36,111 bases of DNA. It comes from Nocardia altamirensis NBRC 108246. GTDB taxonomy: Bacteria; Actinomycetota; Actinomycetes; Mycobacteriales; Mycobacteriaceae. Shown in pieces: positions 13,843 through 21,481 of this stretch. Both the position numbers and the translations under genes were made by a program. The first letter of the stretch is position 1. Each line of letters starts with the position of its first letter. The DNA lies in contig NZ_BDAY01000107.1 in the NCBI RefSeq assembly GCF_001612685.1, forward strand, positions 1 through 36,111, read 5' to 3'. Below the pieces are notes generated by a model. That model did not search any database. It saw only the letters and a program-made list of their open reading frames with translations, and had not been told where the DNA came from.

Positions 13843-14045
13843 GCGGTTTGTGTCCGGCGCACTGTCGGTTTCATGATCAACAATGGTTGCGTTCGGCGGT
13901 GAATAGTCGTCCGGTGCTTGCTCGAATCGCAATAGCCCCCGAAAGTTCTGGCTGATCGGGTGGCGATATTCGTATAGCATGGGTTCAGTCCGGAGGGATG
14001 GGGTCTCCGGTATTCGATCAAATGTATTGGGGAGGAGATCAATTC

Positions 14046-14111
14046 GTGCGCAGGCGTCCGCCTGCGCGGTCTGATCGCAGGCGGATAACCGCTGTGTTCA
14101 GTTCGGAATGA
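14046..14111 (+). CDS. Candidate 21-residue leader peptide
   Basis: GTG at 14046 is preceded by GGGGAGGAG (14029-14037) at 8 nt, one of the strongest ribosome-binding sites in the window. The frame closes at TGA 14109-14111 and would encode a peptide of 21 residues beginning MRRRPPARSDRRR, with seven arginines. Its first codons lie inside a 9-bp perfect hairpin (GCGCAGGCG 14048-14056, CGCCTGCGC 14059-14067) that would compete with ribosome binding. It could be a regulatory leader for the peroxidase gene 190 bp downstream, or an accident. No known family is recognised. Confidence 0.35.
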   Translation: MRRRPPARSDRRRITAVFSSE

Positions 14112-14193
14112 AAAACTCGCGCGCCGCATCGGCGCTGTCTCGCAACGTAATTCGGGGCGGCTGTGGCGCGGGGTAATTGTCATTTTTCAATCG

Positions 14194-14216
14194 ACCGACC
14201 GATATGTTCGGTCGGT
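14194..14216. promoter_or_regulatory. TetR-type operator upstream of the peroxidase gene
   Basis: ACCGACCGA (14194-14202) and TCGGTCGGT (14208-14216) form a perfect 9-bp inverted repeat with a 5-nt centre. This resembles operators of TetR-family repressors in actinobacteria. It lies 83 bp before the peroxidase start. No TetR gene is adjacent; the only one in this window, at 19686, has a different pair of palindromes before it. Confidence 0.7.
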
Positions 14217-14298
14217 GATATGTCACGCAACAATGGGGGGCGGCTGCCATGCCGGCATTCGTCCGGAATAACTCACCGAGAACCATCCGGAGGTTCAC

Positions 14299-15951
14299 AT
14301 GAAAAGGCACGGCAGCGACAGTTTCTACGTAGTCGGCGAGGGGGTGCTCGAGTTCGACCGAGACGGCCAGCCCGCGACCCGTCAGCCATTGACGGTCGAG
14401 GAACTGCGCCGATTCCGCTTCTCCCGGCTCGGACCGGTCGGCACACCGATCGACGAAATGACCAGGGTCGCGTTGGCCAACGCGATCACCGCCGTGGTCC
14501 CGCAGCAGGATTCGACGGACCCGCCGATCCCGGCCGGGTTCACCTACTTGGGCCAGTTCGTCGACCACGACATGACCATGGACCGCACCGAAGCACAGCT
14601 CGGCGCCGACGTCACCGTCGACGAGCTCGTGCAGGGCCGCTCACCGGCCCTGGACCTCGACTGCCTCTACGGCAGAGGACCGACCGACCCACACGACCGA
14701 ATCTGCTATGACGACGACGGGGTCAGCCTCGCGGTCGGCACCACCTCGCCGACAACCTTCCCCGACGCGCAGGTCGACGTCGAGATGGAAGGATTCGACC
14801 TGCCCCGGGCCGGCAAGGGAACCACCGCCGCCGACCGGCGACGCGCGCTCATCCCGGACGCGCGCAACGACGAGAACCTGGCGGTCGCGCAAACGCATCT
14901 GGCGTTCATCCGATTCCACAACCGGGTCGTCGCCGAACTCGCGCTCAAGGGTCGGCGACGACTGTTCGCCGTTGCCCGCGAACTCGTTGTGCGCCACTAC
15001 CAGTGGATGCTGGTCACCGATTTCCTGCCGCGCATCGTCGATCCGGCGATCGTCACCGACGTGTTCCGCAACGGGCGCCGCTTCTTCGAAACGGACCGGC
15101 ACCCCGGCCTCGGAATGAGTCCGACGATGCCGATCGAATTCTCCGTCGCCGCATATCGCCTCGGCCACAGCATGATTCGCGGCTCCTACGAATGGAACCG
15201 GGTGTTCAACATCACCGGTCCGGGTTCGAACGCCAGCCTGCTACTGCTGTTCACCTTCACCGGCACCAGCGGCAACTTCCAAGGCGGCTCGCAGATTCCC
15301 GAACTCGACGACCCCAACTCGGGTTTCGTCGACACCCTGCCGACCAACTGGATCGCGGACCTCCGCAGGCTCTACGACTTCACCGAAGTCGACCGTCCCG
15401 ACCTGGTTCCCCCGGCCACCGCAGGCGGCGGCAACGTGACAAAGCGCATCGACACCTTGCTGGTCGACCCGCTGAACATGTTGCCTGCGGGCACTTTCGG
15501 TGGACGTGGCACCAAGTTCCCCGACATCCACCGCAACCTCGCCTACCGCAACCTGGCCAGGGCCCGCATGGTTCGCCTGGCCAGCGGGCAGCAGATGGCG
15601 GAGTTCCTCGGGGTCGCACCGCTGAGCACCGAGCAAATCCTGCAGGGCGACAACGGCGCCCGACTCGACACCCTCACCGCCGAACAGCAAGTGCGCATCG
15701 CTACCGATACCCCGCTGTGGTTCTACATTCTGCGCGAAGCCGAGTTCAACAACGGGCTGCTCGGCCCCGTCGGTGGCCGCATCGTTGCCGAGGTCTTCCA
15801 CCGCGCCATCGAAGGCAGCCGCACCTCGATCGTGCGGGAACCGGCCTGGCGACCCCTGTTCGGTCCGGACTCGAACACCTTCCGCATGACCGACCTGCTG
15901 CTGTTCGCCTTCGAGGGAAAGGCCGATCTGCTCAACCCGCTCGGCGACTAG
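14299..15951 (+). CDS. Animal-type haem peroxidase
   Basis: A 550-residue peroxidase of the peroxidase-cyclooxygenase superfamily, using H2O2 to oxidise small substrates with a covalently held haem. GQFVDHDMTMD (85-95) supplies the distal His90 and Asp89 for a haem ester bond. DARNDENLAVAQTHLAF has the catalytic Arg189 and Glu192, and AAYRLGHSMIRGSY carries the proximal His290. RFHNR (205-209) is also conserved. There is no signal peptide or membrane segment, so it is presumably cytoplasmic or released by another route. ATG at 14299 follows GGAGG at 6-7 nt. A TetR-type palindrome lies upstream and a 13-bp hairpin follows. It appears monocistronic. Confidence 0.85.
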   Translation: MKRHGSDSFYVVGEGVLEFDRDGQPATRQPLTVEELRRFRFSRLGPVGTPIDEMTRVALANAITAVVPQQDSTDPPIPAGFTYLGQFVDHDMTMDRTEAQLGADVTVDELVQGRSPALDLDCLYGRGPTDPHDRICYDDDGVSLAVGTTSPTTFPDAQVDVEMEGFDLPRAGKGTTAADRRRALIPDARNDENLAVAQTHLAFIRFHNRVVAELALKGRRRLFAVARELVVRHYQWMLVTDFLPRIVDPAIVTDVFRNGRRFFETDRHPGLGMSPTMPIEFSVAAYRLGHSMIRGSYEWNRVFNITGPGSNASLLLLFTFTGTSGNFQGGSQIPELDDPNSGFVDTLPTNWIADLRRLYDFTEVDRPDLVPPATAGGGNVTKRIDTLLVDPLNMLPAGTFGGRGTKFPDIHRNLAYRNLARARMVRLASGQQMAEFLGVAPLSTEQILQGDNGARLDTLTAEQQVRIATDTPLWFYILREAEFNNGLLGPVGGRIVAEVFHRAIEGSRTSIVREPAWRPLFGPDSNTFRMTDLLLFAFEGKADLLNPLGD

Positions 15952-15961
15952 CAGCGAAAAG

Positions 15962-16000
15962 GCAACGGGCCCAGTCGGAGTGCTCGGCTGGGTCCGTTGC
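15962..16000 (+). terminator. Terminator after the peroxidase gene
   Basis: GCAACGGGCCCAG (15962-15974) pairs with CTGGGTCCGTTGC (15988-16000), 13 bp with a single G-T mismatch and a 13-nt loop, starting 10 bp after the stop codon. A short A-run precedes the stem, and no T-run follows. Confidence 0.7.
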
Positions 16001-16182
16001 GCGAGGGGCACAGAATTCCCGGCCCGCCGTGCTCGAGCACCGGGCCCTCGATGACGTGCCGACCGACAACGGTTTCTGCCATCGTTGTCGCCCTCCGGAG
16101 CTAGGAGTCCGCGGCTGTTTGTTGCTAGCATCCGCTGGATCGTTTGTTGCCGTCCTTGACGGTAAAGCTCTGGGGGGTAAGT

Positions 16183-16590
16183 GTGTTCGCTTCGTATGTC
16201 GTCGTGCTCGTGGTCAGCGGCGCGATCTTGATCGGCTTGTCGGCGACGATCAGGGAACTCCCGCTCGGTCGCCGGATCTTCAACGGCCTCGTCGGGATCG
16301 GATTCCTGTCGTACGCCGGCTACCTCTTGGTCCGGTACTTGACCAGCGCTACCGAGTTCGCCTACGGGATCTCGTGGCTCGTGTTCGCCCTGCCCTTGGC
16401 GTTGTTGATCGACGCGATGCGCCGGATCGACCTGTCCGACGTGCGCCCGCCGGCGTTCGAGGACGACGATGAACCGGACCCGGAGTACCGCCGGACCGCA
16501 GGCTCTCGTGACCGGCGCTCAGCGCGGCGTGCGGCGGAGTTGGCGGCTATCCGCGCCAAGCGTGAGTCCTCCGCGCAAATGGCCGAGTAG
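16183..16590 (+). CDS. Small membrane protein of unknown function
   Basis: A 135-residue protein with three predicted membrane helices (about 3-21, 32-51, 61-78). A cytoplasmic tail of about 55 residues follows. The tail begins acidic (FEDDDEPDPE) and becomes strongly basic and helical (RDRRSARRAAELAAIRAKRE). I do not recognise a family. GTG at 16183 is chosen because GGGGGG at about 16172-16177 lies 5 nt upstream; the frame is open further back to a TTG at 16144, but without a site. A TAGCAT box at 16126-16131 is a possible promoter. It is separated from the peroxidase gene by a terminator, so it is probably expressed independently. Confidence 0.6.
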   Translation: MFASYVVVLVVSGAILIGLSATIRELPLGRRIFNGLVGIGFLSYAGYLLVRYLTSATEFAYGISWLVFALPLALLIDAMRRIDLSDVRPPAFEDDDEPDPEYRRTAGSRDRRSARRAAELAAIRAKRESSAQMAE

Positions 16591-16738
16591 ACGAGGTCGA
16601 CAGTCGCTCTGCGCTGTAACTTGCGAATGCTCGGCAACGACACGGTTACCATTCCGCATACCCAGCGTTGAGCCCCCGTCGAGGCCGACGATCGGCGTGT
16701 CGGCAAACCCTTGGCTATGATCTGTCGGACCGAGTCAC

Positions 16739-16744
16739 TATCCT
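16739..16744 (+). promoter_or_regulatory. -10 box of a leaderless transcript (unknown gene)
   Basis: TATCCT fits TANNNT and ends 6 nt before the ATG at 16751. This supports both the reality and the start of the following unknown gene. Confidence 0.5.
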
Positions 16745-16750
16745 GCGAGG

Positions 16751-17416
16751 ATGGTCAGCACTGATTCGGCTCTGCGCCGCCTCCTGCGCGATACGGGAAA
16801 ATTGCTGCAGCCGTACGGTTTTGACGGCTCCGAGCCGTCCTGGGTGCGGGTCGAGCCCGACGGCGTCGCCTCGATCACTCGCACCAGGGTCACCCGCACC
16901 TGGACCGCTGGCCAGCAAGTGCTCGGGTTCAACTTGCGCCTCAACGCGACCCCACGGTCGTGGTGGGAATTCAGCAACTGGCGCAACGCCAGGCTCGGCC
17001 TGTCGGCCACACCGCTGGAGAAGGCGAGCGGCCCAGGCCTGCTCGAAACGAACGGCCTACCGGACGAATTGACCACGGCGTGGTCGGTCCGCACCGGCAC
17101 CACACAACCGGGCCAGCATGTCCTGCAGGCCGACATCGACGCGATCCGAGCGCAACTACCGCGCCGCGTCCACGCCTACGCCCGCCGCGCTATCCGATTG
17201 CTCGAACCCGACCACTACCTCGACGAACTCCTGACCCACCCCGACCCCGAGCTCAGAACCTGGGAAGCGATCGTCGTCCTACTCGCCGACCGCGGCCCAT
17301 GCCCGGACCTGGACACCGCGATCGACCGACTCCGCGAATGTTCGGCGGCACAGGACGCGTCGATCTACGCCGAAGACGCCATCACCTACGCACACTCCCG
17401 AGCCGCCCTCACCTGA
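16751..17416 (+). CDS. Unknown protein, DUF4304-like N-terminus
   Basis: A 221-residue soluble protein. The N-terminal part (LRRLLRDTGKLLQPYGFDGSE, then WVRVEPDGVASI and a strand with LGFNLRLN) resembles DUF4304 proteins. These are of unknown function and are sometimes found as solitary genes or near toxin-immunity clusters. The second half is predicted helical: RRVHAYARRAIRLLEPDHYLDEL, then a Glu/Ala-rich end. No signal peptide or membrane segment is present. The start is supported by a leaderless -10 box. Neighbours give no functional hint. The DUF4304 assignment is tentative. Confidence 0.6.
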   Translation: MVSTDSALRRLLRDTGKLLQPYGFDGSEPSWVRVEPDGVASITRTRVTRTWTAGQQVLGFNLRLNATPRSWWEFSNWRNARLGLSATPLEKASGPGLLETNGLPDELTTAWSVRTGTTQPGQHVLQADIDAIRAQLPRRVHAYARRAIRLLEPDHYLDELLTHPDPELRTWEAIVVLLADRGPCPDLDTAIDRLRECSAAQDASIYAEDAITYAHSRAALT

Positions 17417-17575
17417 ACACCGGTGCTCGGACGTCACCGAGTGCCGGAACCGGCGATCACGGTTGGCCGGCTACCGAAACGGTCTCGCCGACATCAACAT
17501 CGACGCGATCGCCGCGGACATCGGCTGGTTCGGCCAAGCCCGGGGCGTTGGATCGGCGCAGGCCCGCCGCCAACA

Positions 17576-18397
17576 TCAGTGCTGCCGCACCCCGTTTCCG
17601 GGAAGCGCCGACCGCACCAGCTCCGCCACCCGCCGAGCGCGCGACCCGGCCAGGTCGAAGACGTAGTCACCGTGACGGGTGTAGATACCTAGTCGTGGGT
17701 ACAGCGAGCGGTGCAGGACGCCTTTCCGCGGGTGGCCGTCGGCTCCGGCGCGCGGAGGTAATTTGCGGGCGTCGGTGATATCGGCAATGTCGATGCCGAG
17801 CACGATGTCTCGGCCCCACGCCTTCTTCTCGACGGCGGAGGCGACGAAGACGATCCCCACCCGGTACACGAACAGCCGTCCCGCGACCGCGCCCCTGGCG
17901 GACAACTCGTGCGCCCGCTCGTCGGTGTCGGGGTCATACACCCACGCCGCCGACCACGACCCGATCGGTGCGACGCCCTCGACCATCCGCGCGGACTCCC
18001 CGGCATCGCGAACACCGGCCCGATCCAGGATCGCGGGCAACACCTTCGCGCGAATCCCCGTGGCCCCGCCGCTCTTTCCGCTCCGGTACCAGCGTGGCCC
18101 CCACCAGGTCGGCACATGCACCATCCCGGCCACCACCAGAGCCGCTCCGAACAGCATCGGCAGTCCGACCACCGCGGTCACCAGCCCGAACAACCCCGGC
18201 GCGACGCGCTGCGCCAAACTGAGCGCGCCGCCGCCGAAGATCAGCAACCCCAGCCCCGGGACGAGGGCGAACAGCAACCTGCGTCCGCTCGCATCCCGAA
18301 CCCACCCGCGCGCCCGAGGCGAACGCCCCCGCCACACCCACCCGGCCGTCAGCACCAGCAGTGCACCCGATACAACAATGACCAACTCAGCGAACAT
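17576..18397 (-). CDS. Membrane protein of unknown function with soluble C-terminal domain
   Basis: A 273-residue protein. Three membrane helices are predicted at about 4-22, 40-62 and 68-92, followed by a soluble domain of about 170 residues. That domain has a beta-rich pattern (RLFVYRVGIVFVASAVEKKAWGRDIVLGIDIADI, then LGIYTRHGDYVFDLAG) suggestive of a PH-like barrel, often used at actinobacterial membranes. No catalytic motif is visible. ATG at 18397 is the first good start, but no clear ribosome-binding site was found. It faces away from its neighbours and seems monocistronic. The 159-bp gap to its right-hand neighbour's stop (17417-17575) holds no supported gene. Confidence 0.6.
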   Translation of the reverse strand: MFAELVIVVSGALLVLTAGWVWRGRSPRARGWVRDASGRRLLFALVPGLGLLIFGGGALSLAQRVAPGLFGLVTAVVGLPMLFGAALVVAGMVHVPTWWGPRWYRSGKSGGATGIRAKVLPAILDRAGVRDAGESARMVEGVAPIGSWSAAWVYDPDTDERAHELSARGAVAGRLFVYRVGIVFVASAVEKKAWGRDIVLGIDIADITDARKLPPRAGADGHPRKGVLHRSLYPRLGIYTRHGDYVFDLAGSRARRVAELVRSALPGNGVRQH

Positions 18398-18792
18398 ATC
18401 TGGTACCCGATCGGATTCATTCGTTCATCACTCTGCGCCAGGCGACGTCGGTGGCGAATGGACTCGTGTCCCGGATCTGGTTGCCGTACAACACAACTGA
18501 TCCGGCTCCTGGCATATAGTTTGCCCCCGGCACCCCTGGGCGCATCGGTGAAACTACTCGAATCCGAATGCGCAGTCCCACTAGTTGATCCGGCTACCGA
18601 ACCGTCGCGCTGTCGCCGAACAGGCGCATCACGCATCAATTCCGGTCTCTTCTGGGCTCGCGCTTTCGGGAGTTATGTACGGATTCGCTCGGCGCGTGTG
18701 GCGTGGATCACATTTCGATTTCCGTGGAACCTGGCACGAACTTGCGCGTCTAAATCCATGACAGGCAACACCATTCGAGACAGGGGAGTTCT
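18398..18792. other. 395-bp spacer, promoter-like only
   Basis: I see no gene here. A good -10 hexamer, TATAGT, at 18515-18520 lacks a convincing -35 at the normal distance. If used, it would give the proline-rich protein gene a leader of about 265 nt. An open frame runs through to overlap the next start as ATGA (18793-18796), but its composition is not protein-like. Confidence 0.45.
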
Positions 18793-19056
18793 ATGAGGTT
18801 GCGCATGACCATGGTCTTGGCTTCCGCCGCGATCGCGGGTTCGGGGCTGATCGGCGCGGAGGCGGCAGCGAGTCCGACCGTTCTCGGCGTGCAGGCGCCC
18901 GCACGCGTCGTCGACGGACCGAACAACGGGTGCGTGCCGCCCCCGCTGGGCGAGGACGGCAAACCACTGCCGCCGCCGAAGGGACCCGATGGTCGTCCGC
19001 TGCCGCCCCCGTCCGATCTCAACGGTTTGCCCTGCCCGCCTCCGGGTCAGGCCTGA
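18793..19056 (+). CDS. Small secreted proline-rich protein
   Basis: An 87-residue exported protein. Residues 1-27 form a Sec signal peptide (MRLRM, hydrophobic VLASAAIAGSGLIG, cleavage near AEAAAS). The mature 60 residues are low-complexity and proline-rich, with three versions of a PPP-G-x-DG-x-PL motif: CVPPPLGEDGKPLPPPKGPDG and onward in 20-residue steps to GLPCPPPG. Two cysteines bracket the repeats and could form a disulfide. No family is recognised; similar short PPP-rich secreted proteins are common in actinobacteria. ATG at 18793 follows AGGGGAG at 6-7 nt. A perfect 11-bp hairpin lies just downstream as a terminator. Confidence 0.7.
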   Translation: MRLRMTMVLASAAIAGSGLIGAEAAASPTVLGVQAPARVVDGPNNGCVPPPLGEDGKPLPPPKGPDGRPLPPPSDLNGLPCPPPGQA

Positions 19057-19069
19057 CGGAGGCACCGGT

Positions 19070-19105
19070 CCGGCGGGCCCGAGACAGGCGATCTGGGCCC
19101 GCCGG
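19070..19105 (+). terminator. Terminator after the proline-rich protein gene
   Basis: CCGGCGGGCCC (19070-19080) and GGGCCCGCCGG (19095-19105) form a perfect 11-bp stem with a 14-nt loop, 14 bp after the stop codon. Confidence 0.7.
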
Positions 19106-19234
19106 GCACACCCGCCTCCCAGGCGGCGAGGCCGTCGCTCTTCTCGGCTCCCTCACCGCCACCGCCCGCCGAGGGTCCTGAGTCTCGTGCTGCCGGGCCG
19201 AGAAACGCACGCTGACTACGACAGCGTCCCGGCC

Positions 19235-19240
19235 TAGGCT
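19235..19240 (+). promoter_or_regulatory. -10 box of a leaderless transcript (second VOC gene)
   Basis: TAGGCT ends 6 nt before the GTG at 19247. The same hexamer and spacing precede the sirtuin gene. Confidence 0.5.
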
Positions 19241-19246
19241 CGGGCC

Positions 19247-19645
19247 GTGCATCTGGAACTGATCACCATCGTCGTCGCCGACTACGACCCGGCCATCGAC
19301 TTCTTCGTCACCGCACTGGGATTCGAGCTCATCGAGGATTCACCGGCGCACACCAACGACGGCAGGCCGAAGCGATGGGTCGTGGTGCGCCCACCCGCGG
19401 CGACCACCGGGATCCTGCTGGCCAGAGCCGACGGTCCGCACCAGCTCCCGGCCATCGGAAACCAGGTCGCGGGCCGCGTCGGCTTCTTCCTGCGCGTCGA
19501 CGACTTCGCCGCCGAACACCAGCGAATGCTTTCTGCCGGTGTGCAATTCGTCAGCCAACCGCGCACCGAGCCCTACGGTCAGGTCGCGGTCTTCCTCGAC
19601 ATCTCCGGCAACCGCTGGGACCTGCTCGGCCCGGCAACGCCCTGA
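19247..19645 (+). CDS. VOC family (glyoxalase superfamily) protein
   Basis: A 132-residue two-module VOC protein. It opens MHLELITIVVADYDPAIDFFVTALGFEL, where the conserved aromatic/Leu-Gly pattern of module 1 is clear. Module 2 contains GFFLRVDDFAAEHQRMLSAGVQF and ends VAVFLDISGNRWDLLGP. It belongs to the broad extradiol-dioxygenase/bleomycin-resistance-like group. The terminal Glu that binds metal in glyoxalase I is replaced by Asp in RWDLLG, so activity is uncertain. GTG 19247 is fixed by the leaderless -10 box. It is convergent with the TetR gene that begins 40 bp further on. Confidence 0.8.
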   Translation: MHLELITIVVADYDPAIDFFVTALGFELIEDSPAHTNDGRPKRWVVVRPPAATTGILLARADGPHQLPAIGNQVAGRVGFFLRVDDFAAEHQRMLSAGVQFVSQPRTEPYGQVAVFLDISGNRWDLLGPATP

Positions 19646-19685
19646 CCTCGAGCCGCGGCGACCGGATCCAACCCCGTCACGGCTG

Positions 19686-20414
19686 CTACTTCGGCGGATG
19701 CGCCGCGAGGTTGTCGATGATCAGGCCGATGGTGAAGTCGAACCGATCATGTCCGCTACCGGAGGTGAGTTCGGCTGCATAGCGGCGCGTATGCGGGAAA
19801 CGATCGGCGGGCAGGGCGCTGAACCGTTCGACGAGCTCCTCGCGGCCGAGCACCCAACTGTCGTCGGCGTTGCGTTGCCGCTGTTGGACGAGTGCGTGTT
19901 CGAGCGCGTAGGCATTGACGTAGAGGGTGAGGGCGTCGAGAACCCATGCGGCGGTGTGCGGTTCGATCCCTCCGGCCAGCAGGATCCCCAGAATTCCTTC
20001 GCTGACCCGCAGAGTTTCGAGATGGGTCGGCACCATGGCCAGCGCGGCACGCGAGATGCCGGGGTAGGTCGAATACAGGTCACGCAGCTGGGCGTACACG
20101 TCGAGAATCTGCTCGCGCCACGCGTCCGGATCGGGTTCGGGGAGCGCAATTTCGGCACAGAGCCTGCCGATGAGCAGATCGTCGAGGTCGTCCTTGTTGA
20201 GGATGTGCGCGTACAACGAGGACGGCCCCGTGTTGAGCACGGCCGCGACCCGGCGGATCGTCAGCGCGTCGTACCCCTCGGCGGCGATGACCTGCAACGC
20301 GGCATCGGTGATCCGGTCGGCAGTGATGGGTGCCTTGCGCGGTGACGCCGGCGCGGAGTGCGCGTCCGGTTGCGCGTGGCGAGCCGCGCGGCGCTGTCTG
20401 GGGGCGGAGGGCAT
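19686..20414 (-). CDS. TetR family regulator with TetR_C_1-like domain
   Basis: A 242-residue repressor. After a basic, disordered 28 residues (RQRRAARHAQ...), the HTH occupies about 30-75: ITADRITDAALQVI, then LTIRRVAAVLNTGPSSLYAHI, with the usual Y-x-H at its end. The C-terminal domain (about 85-235) resembles the tetracycline-repressor-like ligand domain (LRDLYSTYPGISRAAL, then ALTLYVNAYALEH). ATG at 20414 is chosen because TATAGT (complement of 20422-20427) lies 7 nt upstream, a leaderless arrangement. Two related palindromes upstream make autoregulation likely. No obvious target adjoins it; the convergent VOC gene is not under these operators. Confidence 0.85.
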   Translation of the reverse strand: MPSAPRQRRAARHAQPDAHSAPASPRKAPITADRITDAALQVIAAEGYDALTIRRVAAVLNTGPSSLYAHILNKDDLDDLLIGRLCAEIALPEPDPDAWREQILDVYAQLRDLYSTYPGISRAALAMVPTHLETLRVSEGILGILLAGGIEPHTAAWVLDALTLYVNAYALEHALVQQRQRNADDSWVLGREELVERFSALPADRFPHTRRYAAELTSGSGHDRFDFTIGLIIDNLAAHPPK

Positions 20415-20421
20415 GGCGACA

Positions 20422-20467
20422 ACTATAACTTGGCACGAACTAAGTTCGATAAACAGAACATGGTTCG
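20422..20467 (-). promoter_or_regulatory. TetR gene promoter with two operators
   Basis: The -10 TATAGT is the complement of 20422-20427. Upstream of it CGAACTAAGTTCG (20436-20448) is a perfect palindrome about one base. AGAACATGGTTCG (20455-20467) repeats the GAAC-N3-GTTC core. The centres are 19 bp apart. Both would lie over the promoter, fitting autorepression. Confidence 0.65.
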
Positions 20468-20605
20468 TGACTGCCAAGGCTGCTGTGATCACCGGAACCC
20501 AGCCGCCCCATCGAGATCGGCTTCGCCGTCACGCACCAACTGACCGAGCAGGGCGTTCGCGGTGCATGCTGTTCGGCCGCCTGGCGGGATCGAACTTCCG
20601 AATGG

Positions 20606-21481
20606 TCAGGGGTTGCGGCGGCGGACGGTGCGCTCGAGGATCCCGAGAGTGGCTTTGAGGGCGGATTCGGGGACTACCGGGAAGGTGAGGCGCGCCTTCC
20701 AGTCCGGGTGGACTTCGGACCAGTCGTAGTACGAGGTGACCAGGGTGCCGTCGCCGGTGGGCTCGAGGCGGTAGCCGTAGACGTGGCGGGCATGTGGTCG
20801 GACCCTGGTGCCTTCGACGGTCCAGGCGATCTCCTTGTCCTGGTTGAACTTTGTGATGACGACCTCGACCTCGTATCGGCCCAGCGGAACATCGCCGAGA
20901 GCTTCGCGGTCCATCTGGACCAGGAAGCGATCGCCGGGCCGGGTGACCGGGTCGCCTTCGGCGTCGATGAGCATTCCGGAGGCGTCGATGTCCACGTGGC
21001 CTTTCGGGTCGGTGAGGACCGCGAAGAGGGCTGCGGCCGGGGCGGGGATCATGCGTGAGACCTCGATCCGTTCGCTGCCCGGTGTTTCCGCGGTCGCGGT
21101 GAGTACCGCGCGACCGAGGATGTGACCCGACATGGTGAAGCCGAGCAGGGCGGGGGTGGCGTCGGCAGGGACGCCGGTGGAATCGACGTCGAGAGCGTGG
21201 ACCACGACGAAATAGCGATGCGGCCCATGCCCGGCAGGCGGTGCGGCGCCGAGGAATTGGGTTGCGCGCGCGTCGTTGGGCAGCTGATAGGCGCCCTCGG
21301 GCAGGCCCGAACCGGTGTCGTCGCCCGCACCCTCGGGGAGTTCGGTGACGGTGGCGGGGATGTCGGCGACGGCCCAGTGCCAGAACCCGGAGCCGGTGGG
21401 GGCGTCGGGGTCGTAGACGGTGACGGCGTAACTCTTGGTGCCTGCCGGCGCGCCACTCCAGGACAGCTGGGGGGAGCAGGT
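20606..21481 (-). pseudogene. Beheaded PEBP (YbhB/YbcL) domain fused in frame to an SRPBCC domain
   Basis: The frame opens after a stop (complement of 21482-21484) and starts at once in mid-PEBP: SPQLSWSGAPAGTKSYAVTV, YDPDAPTGSGFWHWAVADIP, GHGPHRYFVVVHALDV and the tail LGRAVLTATAE. About 45 N-terminal residues expected from relatives such as Rv2140c are missing. Instead of ending, the frame continues as a complete SRPBCC protein (SERIEVSRMIPAPAAALFAV to TVRRRNP). There is no start codon in the PEBP part before GTG 21205, and none at the SRPBCC boundary. A product from GTG 21205 would be 199 residues: the end of PEBP plus SRPBCC. I treat it as a rearranged pseudogene whose SRPBCC half might still be expressed. 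Confidence 0.7.

Larger units (their letters stand above)
13843..14298. other. 456-bp regulatory leader before the peroxidase gene
   Basis: There is no ordinary gene here, but there are three signals. TATAGCAT at 13973-13980 could be a -10. A candidate 21-codon reading frame at 14046-14111 sits behind a strong ribosome-binding site. A 9-5-9 palindrome of TetR type lies at 14194-14216. The sequence is noticeably more AT-rich than its surroundings. Confidence 0.6.

Noticed and set aside
17423..17692. Small frames between the unknown gene and the membrane protein (LAGYRNGLADINIDAIAADIGWF...)
   Set aside because: One phase looks somewhat protein-like, but there is no ribosome-binding site. It soon becomes antisense to the membrane-protein gene and matches nothing I know.
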